DNA of 5,940 bases, taken from positions 7,464-13,403 of the forward strand of contig DBLF01000002.1 in assembly GCA_002297965.1 (NCBI GenBank). The letters run 5' to 3'. Origin of the DNA: Candidatus Segatella papionis. GTDB taxonomy: Bacteria > Bacteroidota > Bacteroidia > Bacteroidales > Bacteroidaceae. Below the pieces are notes generated by a model that was not told the origin of the DNA, searched no databases, and saw only the letters and a program-made list of their open reading frames with translations. This document shows, piece after piece, positions 5,108-5,940 of the stretch. The translations under genes were made by a program, and so were the position numbers. Each line of letters opens with the position of its first letter. Position 1 is the first letter of the stretch.

Positions 5108-5181
5108 CATTCACTTACCAAAAAAGAGAAACTAAACAAGAAAGTAAAACTAAGTTTAACCACTAAAAAAATTAACGAATT

Positions 5182-5793
5182 ATGGGAATCAAGATTAAGG
5201 CAGTAGAGCGCAACGTATCGTTCGACAAGAACAAGACCAAGTACGCTTACGTAATGAAGGCTGAGCTTTACGGCAAGCTCAACGCAGCCAAGGTAATCCA
5301 GGAGGCCGCTCTCCGCTCAGGCATCAGCAAGGGTGCCATCAACGCCGCTTGGGACGCCCTCAGCGAGGTAATCAAGGCGTGGGCCACCGAGGGTCACAGC
5401 GTGGCAGTGCCAGGACTCGGCACCATGCGCTTCGGCGTAAGAGGCAACTCGGTGGAGAAGGTGGACCTCGTGAGCACCTCGCTCATCACCTCACGCCGAG
5501 TGATCTTCACCCCATCGGTGGAGATTAAGGAGGAACTCGCCAACACGCCTATCAGCATCACCTGCTACGACCGCAACGGAAAGGTGGTGAAGCAGGTTAC
5601 CTCTGCCGACAAGGGCGACGTGGACGACGGAGACGGAGACGACAACAACCCATCAGGTGGTGGCGGCACTCCTTCGGGCGATGGCGGTGGCTCCTCAGCT
5701 GACGGCGGTGGCTCCTCAGCTGACGGCGGCGGCTCTGGCAACGGAGGTTCCTCATCCGGAACTGGCGACGAGAATGGTGACACCGTCCTCTAA
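5182..5793 (+). CDS. HU-related histone-like DNA-binding protein with acidic Gly/Ser-rich tail
   Basis: A 203-residue protein. Residues 1-125 follow the Bacteroidota HU-related pattern: an N-terminal extension (KIKAVERNVSF), the helical part (about 33-70, including AAKVIQEAALRSGISKGAIN), then the beta arm with GHSVAVPGLGTMRFGVRG (71-88). This kind of protein binds and bends DNA in the nucleoid. Residues 126-141 form a short linker region (ITCYDRNGKVVKQV). Residues 143-203 are a disordered tail, first Asp-rich (DVDDGDGDDNN, 146-156), then Gly/Ser repeats including two exact copies of GGGSSAD (168-181). The acidic tail may mimic or compete with DNA phosphate, or tune binding; this is inference. 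Codon choice is visibly more GC-rich than in the HNH gene, consistent with high expression. The gene has its own promoter, a long leader and a strong terminator, so it is a single-gene unit. ATG 5182 is the only good start. The partner of the tail is unknown. Confidence 0.9.
   Translation: MGIKIKAVERNVSFDKNKTKYAYVMKAELYGKLNAAKVIQEAALRSGISKGAINAAWDALSEVIKAWATEGHSVAVPGLGTMRFGVRGNSVEKVDLVSTSLITSRRVIFTPSVEIKEELANTPISITCYDRNGKVVKQVTSADKGDVDDGDGDDNNPSGGGGTPSGDGGGSSADGGGSSADGGGSGNGGSSSGTGDENGDTVL
5683..5724. repeat. 21-bp tandem repeat, two exact copies, in the HU-related tail
   Basis: Units 5683-5703 and 5704-5724 are identical and each encodes GGGSSAD; a partial third copy (GGCGGCGGCTCTGGC) follows. 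Identity at synonymous sites indicates a recent duplication or slippage event, and the unit preserves the reading frame. Confidence 0.9.
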
Positions 5794-5809
5794 ACTCTCT
5801 CGCTAAACT

Positions 5810-5833
5810 ACAGCCCCTTCGGGGGCTGTTTTT
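5810..5833 (+). terminator. intrinsic terminator of the HU-related gene
   Basis: ACAGCCCC-TTCG-GGGGCTGT is a perfect 8-bp stem with the stable C(UUCG)G tetraloop, followed directly by TTTTT. It begins 17 bp after the stop codon at 5793. Confidence 0.95.
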
Positions 5834-5838
5834 CCAAG

Positions 5839-5940
5839 AAACACAAAAGAATTAAACATTAACAGACTAAACACAAAAGAATTAAACATTAACAAATCAA
5901 ACATATACTTTAACCCTAAAAAGAATCAAACACAAAAGAA
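5839..5940. repeat. A-rich 30-bp tandem repeat, probable leader of the next gene
   Basis: Units 5839-5868 and 5869-5898 share the first 26 bases (AAACACAAAAGAATTAAACA then TTAACA) and differ only near the end. A spacer with TATACTTTAA follows, and a third copy starts at 5928 and is cut by the window edge. The region is very poor in G and has no reading frame. It probably belongs to the upstream region or leader of a gene beyond the window. Confidence 0.8.

Noticed and set aside
4910..5110. Minus-strand frame of 66 codons over the HU-related promoter
   Set aside because: It covers A-tracts and a consensus promoter, and its residues are low-complexity Phe/Leu from poly-T; no coding signal.

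Overview
The window looks like an accessory stretch of a Bacteroidales chromosome, most likely a Prevotella/Segatella-type organism. The main evidence is a set of promoters built on the Bacteroidota -7 element TAnnTTTG (seen at 686-693 minus, 2143-2150 minus, 3123-3130 minus, 3312-3319 plus and 5009-5016 plus). A-rich leaders without Shine-Dalgarno sequences and a histone-like HU-related protein of the Bacteroidota type agree with this. The genus is an inference from style, not from a marker gene.

Layout, left to right. (1) Positions 1-580, minus: the 5' part of a gene for a small HIRAN-like protein with a Ser/Glu/Gly repeat tail that runs off the left edge. (2) 781-1845, minus: a complete DNA cytosine-5 methyltransferase with all the main motifs. 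(3) 1846-2295: a non-coding interval holding a GC-rich, strongly self-complementary block that looks like a structured RNA, a promoter, and an array of 22-bp repeats. (4) 2296-3051, minus: an HNH endonuclease, the probable restriction partner of the methyltransferase. (5) 3052-3355: a divergent promoter region with three 32-bp tandem repeats. (6) 3356-4645, plus: an AAA_14/DUF4143 ATPase. (7) 4646-5181: a 153-bp inverted-repeat element with a cloverleaf-like plan, then an A-tract-rich promoter and a long leader. (8) 5182-5793, plus: an HU-related DNA-binding protein with an acidic, Gly/Ser-rich repeat tail and a strong terminator. The window ends in A-rich 30-bp repeats that probably lead into another gene.

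The methyltransferase and HNH nuclease most simply form a Type II-like restriction-modification pair, with separate promoters and a structured intergenic region between them. The HIRAN-like gene and the DUF4143 ATPase are single genes whose presence fits a mobile or defence-associated neighbourhood, but nothing in the sequence ties them functionally to the restriction pair. The least explained parts are the structured RNA candidate at about 1922-2056 and the cloverleaf inverted repeat at 4665-4817. Three genes can be extended upstream to TTG codons, but those extensions run into promoter or structured sequence, so downstream ATG starts are used here.
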